DNA of 35,447 bases from CAIOSQ01 sp044359885. Lineage in GTDB: Bacteria; Pseudomonadota; Alphaproteobacteria; CACIAM-22H2. Location: contig JBIKLI010000006.1 of NCBI GenBank assembly GCA_044359885.1, forward strand, positions 1 through 35,447, written 5' to 3'. Below the pieces are notes generated by a model. That model did no database searches and was not told the origin of the DNA. It was given only the letters and a program-made list of their open reading frames with translations. The position numbers and the translations under genes are program-made. Shown piece after piece: positions 13,880-22,686 of the stretch (its first letter is position 1; each line of letters begins with the position of its first letter).

Positions 13880-15969
13880 CGCGGGGCGAAAGCATGGGCG
13901 ACGACGGTTCCGGGCGGCCGGCGGGCCGCTACCGGATCGGCATCGATGTCGGCGGCACGTTCACGGATTTCGTGATGGCCGATCTGGCCGGCGGCACACT
14001 GGTTTTCCACAAGGAGCCGTCGGTTCCGGCGGATCCCTCGCGCGCGGTCGCCGACGGGATCGCGGCGCTGCTGGCGCGGGCCGGTGCTGCGCCGGCGGAC
14101 ATCGCGCTGATCGCGCACGGCACGACCCTGGCGCTCAATGCCGTCATCCAGGAAAAGGGCGCGCCCGTGGCGCTGGTCGTCAGCCGCGGCAACCGCGACG
14201 TCATGGAACTCGCCCGCGGCCGGCTGCCGAACTCCTACAATTTCCGCATCGGCCGCGAGAAGTCGCTTGTGCCGCGCGAGAACGTTTTCGAGATCGGCGC
14301 GCGGATGATGGCGGACGGCACGATCGATGCCGACCTCGACGAAGGCGAGCTCGACGCCCTGGCCGCCACCCTGCGTGCACGGGGCTTCTCGGCGATCGCG
14401 GTCATGCTGCTCAATGCCTATCGCGACGCGCGGCTCGAGGCGCGCGTCGCCGACGGCCTTCGCCGCCGCCTTCCGGACACCCTGGTCAGCGCCTCGGCCG
14501 CGCTGTGGCCCGAGCAGCGGGAATACGAACGCGCGCTGATCGCCGTGCTCAACGCCCATGTCCATCCGCTGATGGCAGGATATCTCGACCGGCTGGCCGC
14601 CCGCCTCGCGGCGCTCGGCGTCCGCGCGCCGGTCACGATCACCTCCAACAACGGCGGCGCCATGAGCGTCGCGGCGGCCCGCGAGCGGCCGATCGACACG
14701 ATCCTGTCCGGTCCCGCCTCCGGCGTGCGCGCCGCCGCGTTCTTCGGCGCCGGCGTCGCCAACCTCCTGACCTTCGACATGGGCGGGACCTCCACCGACG
14801 TCGCGACGATCGCCGACGGCGAACTGGAATTCGCGCGCACCTCGATGGTCGGGGACTATCCGCTGATGCTGCCGGTGGTCGCGGTCTCGGCGATCGGCGC
14901 GGGCGGAGGGTCGCTCGCCTGGCTCGACGGCCAGGGCGTCATGCGGGTCGGTCCGCAGAGCGCCGGCGCCGATCCCGGCCCGATCGCCTATGGCCGCGGC
15001 GGCACGGCGCCGACGATCACCGACGCGTTGCTGACGCTGGGCGTGCTTCATCCCGGACGCTTTCTCGGCGGACGCATGCAGCTCGACGCCGGATCTGCCG
15101 CCCGCGCCCTCGCGGCGATGGCCACGGGGCTGCGGCTGGACGGCGCCACGGCGATGGCCGACGCGATCATCCGCGTCGCCGCCGCGCGCATGTCGACCGA
15201 GCTGACGAAGCTGCTGGCGCAGAAGGGCACCGATCCGCGCGACTGCGTCCTCGTCGCCTTCGGCGGCGCCGGGCCGACCATGGCGAACATCCTGGCCGAA
15301 GAGGCGCATGTCGGCGCCGTGATGGTGCCGCCGTCGCCGGGGACCTTCTGCGCGCTCGGGGCGCTGATCTCGGATCTGCGGCGCGATTTCGTCCGTCCGG
15401 CGCGCGTCGCGATCGGCGACGGGGGACCGGGCTTCGCGCGCGTGACCGAACTGGCCGCGTCGCTGGCGGACGAGGCGCAGGCCTGGATCGCGCGCGAAGG
15501 CGCGCTGATCCGCGGTCATTCGCTCCAGACGACGGCCGACATGCGCTATCCCGGCCAGTCGCACGAATTGCCGATCGCGCTGTCGGGTGCCGGCGGCGTT
15601 CTGCTCGACGAGGCGGCGGCCGTCGAGGCCTTCCATCGCGCGCATGAGCGCGCCTATGGCTTCCGCGAGGCCGGCAGCGCGGTGGAGGTGATGAACATGC
15701 GCCTCGCCGTCACCGGGCAGCTCGATCCGGTGACGCTGCCGCGCGTGGCGGCGGGTGCGGCGGCCCCGGCGCCGGCGGAAATCCGGCGTGTCCATCTCGA
15801 GAGCGGCTTCGACGCGCCGGTCTTCGCCCGCGCGGCGCTGGGAGCCGGAGCGCGCGTCGCGGGCCCCGCGATCGTCGAGCAGCCCGACACCACGACCCTG
15901 GTGCTGCCCGGATGGGAGGTCGCCGTCGACGACCATGGCAGCATGATCCTGAGACGGAGCCCGTCATGA
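13873..15969 (+). CDS. hyuA: Hydantoinase/oxoprolinase family subunit A
   Basis: This 698-residue HyuA-type subunit belongs to the ATP-dependent hydantoinase/5-oxoprolinase/acetone carboxylase superfamily. The N-terminal phosphate loop is GIDVGGTFTDF and the second ATPase loop is FDMGGTSTDVA; the segment GADPGPIAYGRGG is also conserved. With HyuB it hydrolyses a cyclic amide such as a hydantoin or 5-oxoproline at the cost of ATP, or carboxylates a ketone in related complexes. The ATG at 13873 lacks a ribosome site; the ATG at 13894, after GGGGCGA, is an equally good start and would shorten the protein by seven residues. The stop overlaps the hyuB start (ATGA), so translation is coupled. It is divergent from the aminotransferase operon across 69 bp. 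Confidence 0.88.
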   Translation: MATRGESMGDDGSGRPAGRYRIGIDVGGTFTDFVMADLAGGTLVFHKEPSVPADPSRAVADGIAALLARAGAAPADIALIAHGTTLALNAVIQEKGAPVALVVSRGNRDVMELARGRLPNSYNFRIGREKSLVPRENVFEIGARMMADGTIDADLDEGELDALAATLRARGFSAIAVMLLNAYRDARLEARVADGLRRRLPDTLVSASAALWPEQREYERALIAVLNAHVHPLMAGYLDRLAARLAALGVRAPVTITSNNGGAMSVAAARERPIDTILSGPASGVRAAAFFGAGVANLLTFDMGGTSTDVATIADGELEFARTSMVGDYPLMLPVVAVSAIGAGGGSLAWLDGQGVMRVGPQSAGADPGPIAYGRGGTAPTITDALLTLGVLHPGRFLGGRMQLDAGSAARALAAMATGLRLDGATAMADAIIRVAAARMSTELTKLLAQKGTDPRDCVLVAFGGAGPTMANILAEEAHVGAVMVPPSPGTFCALGALISDLRRDFVRPARVAIGDGGPGFARVTELAASLADEAQAWIAREGALIRGHSLQTTADMRYPGQSHELPIALSGAGGVLLDEAAAVEAFHRAHERAYGFREAGSAVEVMNMRLAVTGQLDPVTLPRVAAGAAAPAPAEIRRVHLESGFDAPVFARAALGAGARVAGPAIVEQPDTTTLVLPGWEVAVDDHGSMILRRSPS

Positions 15970-17963
15970 AGCTCGACCCGATCACCCTCGAGGTCCTGCA
16001 CCAGAAGCTTCGCGCCTGCACCGAGGAGATGGCGATCACCCTCGCGCGGGCCGCGCGGTCGACCTATGTCAAGGACGCGGCCGATTTCGGCACCGCGCTC
16101 GTCAATCTCGACGGCAAGTTCTTCGCCTATCCGGAATCGATGGGCGTGTCCGGATTCCTCGATCTCAGCTGCCGCAAGGCGATCGACGCGGTCGGCGAAT
16201 TGCAGCCGGGCGACGTGATCATCACCAACCACCCCTATGCCAGCGGCGGCCTGTCGACGCACATGCCCGACCTGCAGCTCGTGCGGCCCTATTTCCATGG
16301 CGGGCGGATCATCTGCTACGGCTGGGACTTCATCCATTCCGCCGATGTCGGCGGCGGGGTTCCGTCCAGCATCAGCCCGCGGTTCAACGAGCTGTTCCAG
16401 GAAGGCCTGCAGATCCCGCCGATGAAGCTGGTCGAGGCGGGCCGGATCAACCAGACGCTGCTCGCGCTCTATCGCGCGAACAGCCGGGTTCCGGACCTCA
16501 ACGTCGCCGACGTCAACGCCATGCTTGCGGCGCTGGCGGCGGGCGAGCGGCGCGTGGCCGCGATCGTCGCCAAGCACGGCATCGCCGCGTTCGAGGCGGC
16601 GGCGGCGGACCTGACCCAATGGGCGGCGGCCAAGTCCCGCGAGGTGCAGCGGCGGATCCCGGACGGCACCTACAGCTTCTGGGACTACATGGACGACGAT
16701 TTCGCCACCCGCGTTCCCGTGCGCATCCGCTGCACGATGACGGTCAGGGACGGGATGGTCGATCTGGACTACACCGGCACCGATCCGCAGGTCGGCTCCG
16801 CCTACAACGTGCCGACCGGCGGCATCCGGCATCCCTGGCTGACCTTGAAGCTGATGCATCTGGTCGGCACCTGGGACCCGACGATCCCGCTCAACTACGG
16901 CCTGTTCGAGAACATCACCGTCGGCGTGCCGCGCGGCACGGTTCTCAACCCGGAATATCCCGCCGCGGTCGGGGTGCGCCACGCCACCGCGGTGCGCGTC
17001 AACGACACGCTGGTGGGCGTGCTGACCACGGCGCTGCCCGGGCTGATCCCGGCGCCGTCGGGCGGCACCAACGTGCCTGTGGTGATCGCAGAACAGGATC
17101 CGCGCACGGGCGAGCGCCGCCTGTCGGTGATCCAGATGCTTGTCGGCGGGACCGGCGCCCAGTCGGGGATGGACGGGGTCGATGGCCGCGACAGCGGGCT
17201 CGCCAATCTCTACAACACGCCGGTCGAGCGCAGCGAAGCCGATGTCGGCGTGCTGATCGAGGAATACGGGCTGCGGCGGGACAGCGCCGGTCCCGGCCAA
17301 TGGCGCGGCGGCACCGGTCTGGTCATGCGCTTCCGGATCCTGCGCGAAGGCTCCTCGGTGCTTGCACGCGGCCTCGAGCGCTTCGTCTTCCGGCCGTGGG
17401 GAGCGGCCGGCGGTGGTCCAGGCGCGCGCTGCAAGGTGATCCTCAATCTCGGCCGTCCGGACGAACGGGACCTCGGCAAGATCGACATGATGGTCACGCA
17501 GCCCGGCGACACGATCACGGTGATGACCGCAGGTGGCGGCGGCTTCGGCGATCCCTTCGCGCGCGATCCCGCGCGGGTGCTGGCCGATGTCCGCGCCGGA
17601 TTCGTCAGCGCCGCGGCGGCGCGGCGCGACTACGGCGTCGCGATCGAGGACGGGCGGATCGATGCGGCGACGACGGCCGCGCTGCGCGCTGCGCCGCGTG
17701 CCGCGCGCGGCGCCTTCGATTTCGGACCCGAGCGCACGGCCTGGGAGAGCGTCTTCGGCGACGAGGTCGCGAGCGATCTCGCGGCCCGCCTGCTGCTGCG
17801 CTCGCCGCCGCGGCGCGTCGAGCTCAAGCGCCGGATCGTCGAGGAGGTCGTCCCCGGCATCGCCGAGGTCGGGACGCGCGGCATGGAGACGCTGTTTCCC
17901 GATCCGGGCGGCCAGCGGCGCCGGCTGGCCGATCTGATGGACAGGCATCTGCCGCGACGATGA
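15966..17963 (+). CDS. hyuB: Hydantoinase B/oxoprolinase family subunit
   Basis: This 665-residue HyuB partner starts at the ATG that overlaps the hyuA stop by four bases; an earlier GTG-type extension into hyuA is rejected because family similarity begins at MKLDPITLEVL. Typical segments are DVIITNHPYASGGLSTHMPD, GWDFIHSADVGG, GTYSFWDYMDDD, and DYTGTDPQVGSAYN. The C-terminal GDTITVMTAGGGGFGDP is the signature end of the family. HyuB carries the amide-hydrolysing or carboxylating site. The C-terminal roughly 110 residues after FGDP are longer than in many HyuB proteins but match the extended type that continues with DPARVLADVRAG. The substrate is unknown; the downstream binding-protein gene suggests imported substrate. 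Confidence 0.88.
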   Translation: MKLDPITLEVLHQKLRACTEEMAITLARAARSTYVKDAADFGTALVNLDGKFFAYPESMGVSGFLDLSCRKAIDAVGELQPGDVIITNHPYASGGLSTHMPDLQLVRPYFHGGRIICYGWDFIHSADVGGGVPSSISPRFNELFQEGLQIPPMKLVEAGRINQTLLALYRANSRVPDLNVADVNAMLAALAAGERRVAAIVAKHGIAAFEAAAADLTQWAAAKSREVQRRIPDGTYSFWDYMDDDFATRVPVRIRCTMTVRDGMVDLDYTGTDPQVGSAYNVPTGGIRHPWLTLKLMHLVGTWDPTIPLNYGLFENITVGVPRGTVLNPEYPAAVGVRHATAVRVNDTLVGVLTTALPGLIPAPSGGTNVPVVIAEQDPRTGERRLSVIQMLVGGTGAQSGMDGVDGRDSGLANLYNTPVERSEADVGVLIEEYGLRRDSAGPGQWRGGTGLVMRFRILREGSSVLARGLERFVFRPWGAAGGGPGARCKVILNLGRPDERDLGKIDMMVTQPGDTITVMTAGGGGFGDPFARDPARVLADVRAGFVSAAAARRDYGVAIEDGRIDAATTAALRAAPRAARGAFDFGPERTAWESVFGDEVASDLAARLLLRSPPRRVELKRRIVEEVVPGIAEVGTRGMETLFPDPGGQRRRLADLMDRHLPRR

Positions 17964-18074
17964 CGTGCGGCGCGAGGATTTCCCGGCCGCGACGTGCGGC
18001 GGGGAGATGGCGGCGGGCCGGGAACCGGCAGGCCGCGACGGACAGGGCAAGGCTCACAGAGGAGGTTCGGACAT

Positions 18075-19640
18075 ATGCGTAGGACAATGATCGCCGCCGC
18101 CATGGCGCTGGGGCTGTTCGCAGCCGGCGACGCCTGGGCGAAGGAACTCAAGATCGCCGTGCGCGCGGGCGGCGAGTCGATGGATCCCCACGCCTCGGGC
18201 GTGGGCTCGAACATCGGCTCGGCGAAGAACGTCTTCGAGTCGCTGGTGGCGCTCGACGACAATCTGCAGCCGGTTCCCGGGCTCGCGCTGTCCTGGGAAC
18301 TGGTCGACCCGACCACGTGGCGGGTCCGGCTGCGACCGGGCGTGACCTTCCACGACGGCTCGGCCTTCGATGCCCAGGACGTGGTCCACTCGCTGGCGCG
18401 CATCCGCAAGGTGGCGCCGCCCGATGGCGGCCTCGTGCCGTTCCTGCGCCGCATCGAATCGATCGCCGCCGAGAACGCGCAGACCGTGATCATCAAGACC
18501 GCCGGGCCCACGGCCTCGCTGCCCCAGGATCTGGGCCGCCTGCTGGTGGTGCCGTCGGAGACGCCGCTCGACGCGACGCCGGCCGATTTCAACAACGGCA
18601 AGTTCGCGATCGGCACCGGCCCGTTCAAGCTGGTCTCCTTCGCGCCGCGCGGCGACATGGTGCTGGAGCCCTACGCCAACTACTGGGGCCCGAAATCCGG
18701 GTTCACGCGGGTCACGATCACCGAGATCACCAACGACAGCGCGCGCGTCGCCGCCTTGCTGTCCAAGCGCGTCGATCTGATCAACGGCCTGCCGGCCGCC
18801 GACATCCCCCGCGTGAAGTCGACGTCGGGGACGGGAGTCATCGAGAGCCCGGGCATCTTCCTGTTCTTCCTGTTCACCGACTATCGCGAGCCGTCGCCGA
18901 CCATCACCGACAACGCCGGCCAGCCGATGGCGAAGAATCCGTTCCGCGACCGCCGGGTTCGCGAGGCGATCTCGCTTGCGGTCAACCGCGAGGCGCTGGC
19001 GACGCGCGTGCTGGAAAACGCCGCACAGCCGGCCAACCAGTTCCTGACCAAGGGGTTCACGGGCTATGCCGACGATCTCCGCCCGATCCCGTTCGATGCC
19101 GACCGGGCGCGGGCGCTGATGGCGGAGGCCGGCTATCCGCAGGGCTTCCGGGTGGCGCTGCATTGCACCTCCGACCGCCTGCCCGGCGACGGCGCGGTCT
19201 GCGCCGCGCTCGGTCCGATGCTGGCGCGCATCGGCATCCAGGTCACGGTCAATGCGACGCCCCGCGCCGTCTACATTCCGGCCCAGGCGCGCGGCGACTA
19301 CAGCCTGATGATGAACGGCTTCTCCACGCCGACCGGCGAGGGCAGCTACTTCATCACCACCGCGGTCCATACCCGCGATCGCGACCGTGGCTTCGGCGGC
19401 TTCAACCACTGGCACCACTCGAACGCCGCCATCGACGCCCTGATCCAGCAGGCCTCGACGACGCTGGACGCGGCGCAGCGCAAGCAGCTGCTCGAACAGG
19501 CGACGCGGGCGGTCATGGCGGAGACCGCCGTCATCCCGCTCGTCCATCTCAACGTCATCTGGGGTGCGCGCACCGAGTATCTCAGCTTCTCGCCGCGCGT
19601 CGACGAGGAGACCCTGGCGATCAACGTCCAGCCGAAGTGA
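18075..19640 (+). CDS. ABC transporter solute-binding protein, peptide/nickel family (SBP_bac_5)
   Basis: This 521-residue periplasmic protein has a signal peptide (residues 1-22, ending DAWA). The ATG at 18075 is set by an excellent AGAGGAGG ribosome site; earlier codons in frame lie in the gap and are unlike the family. VFESLVALDDNLQPVPGLA, the family's W-R-LRPGV-FHDG segment and TGPFKLVSF are hallmarks of DppA/OppA-type proteins. Members bind di- or oligopeptides, opines, glutathione or other amides. It follows hyuB by 111 bp on the same strand and no permease gene is adjacent. The permease/ATPase set at 27.5-31.4 kb lacks a binding protein and is the obvious candidate partner. Confidence 0.88.
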   Translation: MRRTMIAAAMALGLFAAGDAWAKELKIAVRAGGESMDPHASGVGSNIGSAKNVFESLVALDDNLQPVPGLALSWELVDPTTWRVRLRPGVTFHDGSAFDAQDVVHSLARIRKVAPPDGGLVPFLRRIESIAAENAQTVIIKTAGPTASLPQDLGRLLVVPSETPLDATPADFNNGKFAIGTGPFKLVSFAPRGDMVLEPYANYWGPKSGFTRVTITEITNDSARVAALLSKRVDLINGLPAADIPRVKSTSGTGVIESPGIFLFFLFTDYREPSPTITDNAGQPMAKNPFRDRRVREAISLAVNREALATRVLENAAQPANQFLTKGFTGYADDLRPIPFDADRARALMAEAGYPQGFRVALHCTSDRLPGDGAVCAALGPMLARIGIQVTVNATPRAVYIPAQARGDYSLMMNGFSTPTGEGSYFITTAVHTRDRDRGFGGFNHWHHSNAAIDALIQQASTTLDAAQRKQLLEQATRAVMAETAVIPLVHLNVIWGARTEYLSFSPRVDEETLAINVQPK

Positions 19641-19646
19641 TCCGGC

Positions 19647-19684
19647 CGGCCGCGGCGGCGCGCTTCGGCGCGCCGCCGCGGCCG
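19647..19684 (+). terminator. 17-bp perfect GC hairpin with TTCG loop
   Basis: Arms 19647-19663 and 19668-19684 are perfectly complementary, about as GC-rich as possible, and close on a TTCG tetraloop. It begins 7 bases past the binding-protein stop and is followed by AAAAA rather than T-residues. It is probably a transcript end or a 3' stability barrier. Confidence 0.6.
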
Positions 19685-19729
19685 AAAAACACTCCCTGGC
19701 GCAGAAGCCCCTGGAGAGCGGGGCGTCGG

Positions 19730-19773
19730 GAGCAGAAGGCGAGCCGGGGTTTCCGCGCCGGAGAGGACTTTCA
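19730..19773 (+). repeat. Dispersed intergenic repeat, copy B (full 44-bp core)
   Basis: This copy matches copy C (25943-25986) at 40 of 44 positions by my alignment. Inside it, GCAGAA and TTCCGC form a short inverted repeat. It lies in the gap between the binding-protein gene and the hybrid kinase gene, preceded by an imperfect hairpin related to the one at 2591-2618. Confidence 0.7.
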
Positions 19774-19810
19774 GCAGGACCGATCCGCAATGCGCTGAGC
19801 AGGCAACCCA

Positions 19811-21583
19811 ATGGCAGGCAAGACATCGAAGGCGCCGGCTGGCGCGGCCGATGAATCGCAAGAGCTGGTCGAGCTGCTGGCCCGGCAGATGCCGATCGTT
19901 CTCGGCGCCGTGCTCGTGGTGGCGCCCACCGCGGCCTATGTGCACGATCTGCGCCTCGGCCCAAGCGCTCTCGCCTTGAACTGGCTGATCGCGGCAGTCC
20001 TGCTCGCCGCGTTGCGCGGGCTTTTCGTCCTGGCCTATTGGCGCCTGCGCACCCAAACACCGCTCTGGATCTGGCGCGCCGGGTTCGCGCTGGGCAGCCT
20101 CGCTTCCGGCAGCGTGTTCGGCTGGTTCGGCTGGGTGGTGACCGGCTCGGGCGACGGGCCCCTGATGCTTTTCGTCATCATGATGCTCGTGGGGCTCACG
20201 GCGGGCTCTGTTGCCTCGCTTTCGGCCGATCGCCTCGTCTATGCCGCCTTCGCGCTCAGTGCGATGGGCCCGGTCGTGATGCGGTTCGCTCTCGCCGGCG
20301 ACGAGGCCAGTCGCTGGATGGCCTTGCTGGGTCTCGTATTTCTCGTCACGCATCTCGGCTATTCGATGCTGCAGAACCGGACGATGCGGGATCTCATCCG
20401 GCTTCGGAACCAGGAGAAGGCGTTCGCGCAGGAGCTGGCCGAGGCGCGTGACCGCGCCGAGCGCTCCAACGGCGAGAAGACACGCTTCCTGCTGGCAGCC
20501 GGCCATGACCTGCGCCAGCCGCTCTATGCCATCCGCCTGCTGCTCGATTCCCTCGAGGACGCCGGTCAGGACCTGCGGGCCGAACGGATCGCGAGGATCG
20601 GGGAATCGGTCAATGCGATCTCCGATCTGCTGGAGCGCATGCTCGAAGCGGCGCGGGCCAGCTCGAAGGGCTATGAACCAAGGCTTGTGCCGGTCGAGAT
20701 CGCCGCGGTCTTCCGCCAGGTCGGTGTGGAGTTCGCGGTCGAGGCGGCCGACAAGTCGCTCGATCTCTGCTTCGTGGGAACGAGCCGCTGGGCCATGGGC
20801 GAGATGACCCTTCTCACGCAGATCCTGCGGAACTTCGTCGGCAATGCCGTGCGATACACCGAAAGAGGACGCGTTCTGGTGGGCGTCCGGCTCCGGGGCG
20901 AGAAGCTCGAATTGCAGGTCTGGGATACCGGTCCCGGCATCGCCGAGGAGGACCTGTCGCGCATTTTCGAACCGTTCCTCCAACTCTCGAATCCGGGCCG
21001 CCAGGCGGGGCGCGGGCATGGCCTGGGCCTCACCATCGCGCGAAGCATGGCCGAGCTGATCGGCGCAAGCGTGGCGGTGCGGTCATGGCCCGGGAAGGGT
21101 TCGATGTTCGCGATCACGCTGCCGGCCACGGCGGCCTTGCCCCATCTTGAGGCGATGACCGGGACGGTGCTCATCGCACCTCCGGTGCGTCCGTCCGGCG
21201 GCCGCCTGCTGCTGGTCGAGGATCACACGCAGGTGCGCGACATCCTGCACGAGATGCTGGCGGGTTGGGGCTATGCCGTCACGACACGCACCGAGGCCGG
21301 GCAGGCGCTTGCCGATCTCGATGCCGGCGGCGCGCTGCCGGATGTCATCGTTTCGGATCTGCGCCTGCCGGGCGAGATGGACGGGCTCGATCTCATCCGG
21401 GCGATCCGGACCCGTGCCGGCTCTCCCATCCCGGCCCTGCTGGTAACGGCGGATCCGGCCGCGCCGAAGCGGGAGGAGAACATTCTCGTGCTGCAGAAGC
21501 CGGTCGGCGCGCGTGCCCTGCGCGAGAAGCTCGACGAAGTGCTGCTGCTCAGCCGATCCGCGCCCGATCCAGAAAGGTCTTGA
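19811..21583 (+). CDS. Hybrid histidine kinase: multi-helix membrane sensor, kinase core and receiver
   Basis: This 590-residue protein has about six hydrophobic helices in residues 29-185 with only short loops, so it probably senses in the membrane or through it. A coiled coil (190-220) leads to HisKA with the acceptor His232 in AAGHDLRQPLYA, the H box of the hybrid class that regulates through a receiver. The GHKL ATPase has N box NFVGNAVRYTERG, G1 WDTGPGI and G2 GRGHGLGLTIA. A C-terminal receiver (about 460-585) has its phospho-acceptor Asp516 in IVSDLRLPGEMDG and Lys in LQKPVG. Its 3' end overlaps the end of the LuxR-type regulator gene by 35 bp in tail-to-tail orientation. The pair is a likely phosphorelay, though divergent pairs are more usual. 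Confidence 0.87.
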   Translation: MAGKTSKAPAGAADESQELVELLARQMPIVLGAVLVVAPTAAYVHDLRLGPSALALNWLIAAVLLAALRGLFVLAYWRLRTQTPLWIWRAGFALGSLASGSVFGWFGWVVTGSGDGPLMLFVIMMLVGLTAGSVASLSADRLVYAAFALSAMGPVVMRFALAGDEASRWMALLGLVFLVTHLGYSMLQNRTMRDLIRLRNQEKAFAQELAEARDRAERSNGEKTRFLLAAGHDLRQPLYAIRLLLDSLEDAGQDLRAERIARIGESVNAISDLLERMLEAARASSKGYEPRLVPVEIAAVFRQVGVEFAVEAADKSLDLCFVGTSRWAMGEMTLLTQILRNFVGNAVRYTERGRVLVGVRLRGEKLELQVWDTGPGIAEEDLSRIFEPFLQLSNPGRQAGRGHGLGLTIARSMAELIGASVAVRSWPGKGSMFAITLPATAALPHLEAMTGTVLIAPPVRPSGGRLLLVEDHTQVRDILHEMLAGWGYAVTTRTEAGQALADLDAGGALPDVIVSDLRLPGEMDGLDLIRAIRTRAGSPIPALLVTADPAAPKREENILVLQKPVGARALREKLDEVLLLSRSAPDPERS

Positions 21584-22139
21584 CCTCGCCGCGATGCGCG
21601 AGCCCGAAGCGCTTGAACACGCTGGCGAGATGCGCGCGAACGGTGTTCTCGCTGATGCCCAGGCTGCGGCCGATGACCTTGTTCTGAAGGCCGCGTGCGC
21701 AGAGGATCAGGATGTCGCGCTCGCGGGCCGTGAGGTCGGGGCGGCTCGTGCCGTCCCGCGTTTCCGGCTCGCAACTCATCAGCTCCGCCAGAACGGATAG
21801 GATCGCCTCGGGCCCATCCGCCTTCCAAAGCACGCCTGCTGCCGCTTCGAAGGCCGGCGCGATCGGAAGATCGCGCGGATCGGTGCCCGTCACGACGATG
21901 ACGGGCAGATCGGGGCACATGTGCTGGAGCGCCAGATAGGTCTCGGCCCCGCTGGAATCGGGCAGGCTGAGATCGAGGATGACGATATCGGGCGGACCAG
22001 CCAGCAGCTTCGCCTTGGCTTCGGCCAAAGCGGCGCATTCCTCCACCGACACGCCCGGAAAGGCTCCCTGCAAGGCTGTGCGCAGGCCTACCCGCACGAG
22101 GGGATGATCATCGACAATCAGGACACTCAACCGACGCAT
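21549..22139 (-). CDS. NarL/FixJ-type response regulator (receiver plus LuxR HTH)
   Basis: This 196-residue regulator begins MRRLSVLIVDDHPLV at the ATG at 22139; longer in-frame readings upstream are arginine-rich and out of family. The receiver has the acidic pair at 10-11 and the phospho-acceptor Asp56 in IVILDLSLPDSSG. The LuxR HTH is at about 133-190 (LTARERDILILCARGLQNK, then ISENTVRAHLASVFKRFG). It is probably the output partner of the overlapping hybrid kinase. Targets are not apparent; the decaying membrane genes on the other side of its start are one possibility. Confidence 0.85.
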   Translation of the reverse strand: MRRLSVLIVDDHPLVRVGLRTALQGAFPGVSVEECAALAEAKAKLLAGPPDIVILDLSLPDSSGAETYLALQHMCPDLPVIVVTGTDPRDLPIAPAFEAAAGVLWKADGPEAILSVLAELMSCEPETRDGTSRPDLTARERDILILCARGLQNKVIGRSLGISENTVRAHLASVFKRFGLAHRGEVKTFLDRARIG

Positions 22140-22375
22140 TCGATGAACCGAAGCGATGCCTTCCGCGGAAAACGAAATCAGGGCCGCACGCCAAGGTGGA
22201 AAAGCACGAACGGCCGGACGTCGCAATACTTTCAGAGGGCATTTCGACGCATAGCCTCGGCGATGGACTAGTCCGACGCCGTCGCCCTCCAGGCCGGCGT
22301 CCCGATGCACATTCCGCCGAAGACGCGGCCGGCCCGGCCGGCGCGAGCGGCAGAAGAGCAGAGGGGCAGCCAAAC

Positions 22376-22575
22376 TTGGGCAGCATCACGGATCTCGTCG
22401 GCTTCCTGGCAAGCGGCATGACGGTCGCCGCCTCGAGCGGTCGCCAGATGCCCGCCCTGCGTCGCTTGGCCATCGCCGCAAATCTGTCTTTCATCGCCTG
22501 TGGGTCGATGCTCGGCCTCGCCCCCATCCTGAAATCGCATGGCCTGCTGCCGCCGGATCTGATCGGCCTCGGCGG
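22376..22575 (+). pseudogene. Remnant of a small integral-membrane protein gene
   Basis: From a TTG after GAGGGG, about 65 residues have membrane character, with LVGFLASGMTVAA, RLAIAANLSFIACGS and LKSHGLLPPDLIGL. They resemble a common small membrane family with the pattern phenylalanine-rich helix, ALR.LAIASN, HALLLPLN, whose formal name I do not recall. After position about 22575 the frame becomes arginine-rich and is only the shadow of the next gene, so the normal C-terminal end is missing. I read it as a degraded or truncated copy. A very short intact gene is possible but there is no stop until 22807. Confidence 0.4.
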
Positions 22576-22686
22576 TTCAAGGCGCGAAGCGGTCAACCGT
22601 TTTCGACGACGTCGCCGTCGGCATCGCGCCGCGAAGCGGTCGCCTGGACGAAGGCGGAGTGCGATCGGCGGGCCAGCTTCGCCGCC

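Noticed and set aside
13804..15936. Long N-terminal extension of the aminotransferase frame
   Set aside because: The frame is open far upstream, but the extension is antisense to hyuA and lacks family similarity. Similarity and a ribosome site both start at 13803.
17962..18001. Direct repeat GACGTGCGGCG (17962-17972 and 17991-18001) before the binding-protein gene
   Set aside because: It is short, GC-rich and could arise by chance. No further copies were seen.
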